Source: an uncultured Bacteroides sp. (GTDB taxonomy: Bacteria; Bacteroidota; Bacteroidia; Bacteroidales; Bacteroidaceae). Taken from it: DNA of 64,000 nt. Made by a program: the position numbers and the translations under genes. The stretch's first letter is position 1; the number at the start of each line of letters is the position of its first letter. Positions 63,680 to 64,000 of the stretch are shown one piece after another. Location of the stretch: assembly GCA_900553815.1 (NCBI GenBank), contig USEY01000003.1, forward strand, positions 29,716-93,715, written 5' to 3'. The notes beneath the pieces were generated by a model. It searched no databases. It was not told where the DNA came from and saw only the letters and a program-made list of their open reading frames with translations.

Positions 63680-64000
63680 GGGAAATAATATCTTTCAGCA
63701 TAAGACATGGTGCCTTTTTCAGCTGCATGCCGCAGTACAGCATTTAAAAAGAATGTTCCCAAGGAAGTTTCACGCCCTCACGGTGCTAATAAATATTTGA
63801 TAACAAACGAAATACGGTGAAACTTATCTCTTATACATGATTTCACGCCAATGGTGAAAAGTTCAACGACGCAAAGCTTCCCATAGTAGAGACGTGGCGT
63901 GCCGCACTAGTGTCCCAAAGATTGATTAACATATTCTCATAAGTCGCATATAATCAAATAAATATATGGTAAAATATTGCGCGGTACATTTTAGAACTGA
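63680..64000. other. Intergenic end with GTTTCAC/GTGAAAC inverted repeat
   Basis: No gene is seen. GTTTCAC (63768-63774) and GTGAAAC (63818-63824) face each other as at 6603-6660, and TTTCAC/GTGAAA form a short hairpin at 63841-63859. The last 120 bases are A/T-rich with no recognisable feature. Confidence 0.5.

Overview
The window looks like chromosomal DNA of a gut-type Bacteroidales bacterium (Bacteroides/Phocaeicola-like; species not determinable here). The signs are a SusC/SusD pair with a hybrid two-component (HTCS) regulator, PorX and PorW/SprE homologues, an HU-type DNA-binding protein of the Bacteroidetes kind, a DUF4834-type small membrane protein, and many promoters with the Bacteroides -7 element TAnnTTTG, several with TTTG about 19-20 bases upstream. 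No rRNA, tRNA, CRISPR array, integrase or transposase was recognised.

Layout. 1-9 kb: two exported hypothetical proteins, a membrane-anchored MutS-like ATPase, biotin ligase, an MmcQ/YjbR protein, a YraN protein, a small basic protein with tadA, then the phosphatidylethanolamine genes psd-pssA with a DUF4834 gene. 9-13 kb: dnaE. 13.1-17.5 kb: an intact RND adaptor followed by a decaying RND pump, outer-membrane factor and LytTR response regulator. 17.8-25.3 kb: trxA, an acidic small protein, an Imm17-like protein, tsaE, porX, porW, a Zn/Mn ABC permease and a small anchored protein. 25.4-33.2 kb: a MATE exporter, an HU protein, two tandem paralogous beta-barrel proteins, an AraC regulator with a CxxC metal-binding-like N-terminus, and copA with an extra C-terminal metal-binding domain. 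33.5-36.4 kb: pyrH, frr, rsgA. 36.5-44.6 kb: a complete RND efflux operon, a PL10-type pectate lyase and an MscS channel. 44.7-59.9 kb: a polysaccharide utilisation locus (SusC, SusD, GH2, GH16 and a GH-A/SGNH-esterase fusion) opposite its HTCS regulator. 60.0-63.4 kb: an arsenic cluster (arsR, arsF-like, arsG-like, small thioredoxin, arsP, arsC) with three copies of one palindromic operator.

How the parts work together. HTCS should sense an oligosaccharide and switch on the SusCD importer and its enzymes. ArsR should repress three promoters through sites of the form TTCG-N8-CGAA. The CxxC-bearing AraC regulator probably controls copA. psd and pssA together make phosphatidylethanolamine.

The most unusual signal is non-coding. 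Many long intergenic gaps carry short tandem arrays with a period of 21-23 bp, about two helical turns, built of near-palindromic units. One unit type (core AGCAGTTAACT) recurs at four loci at or near gene 3' ends, and two of these loci share a 39-bp segment in opposite orientation. Other loci have the same period but unrelated cores. I know of no named element that explains this.
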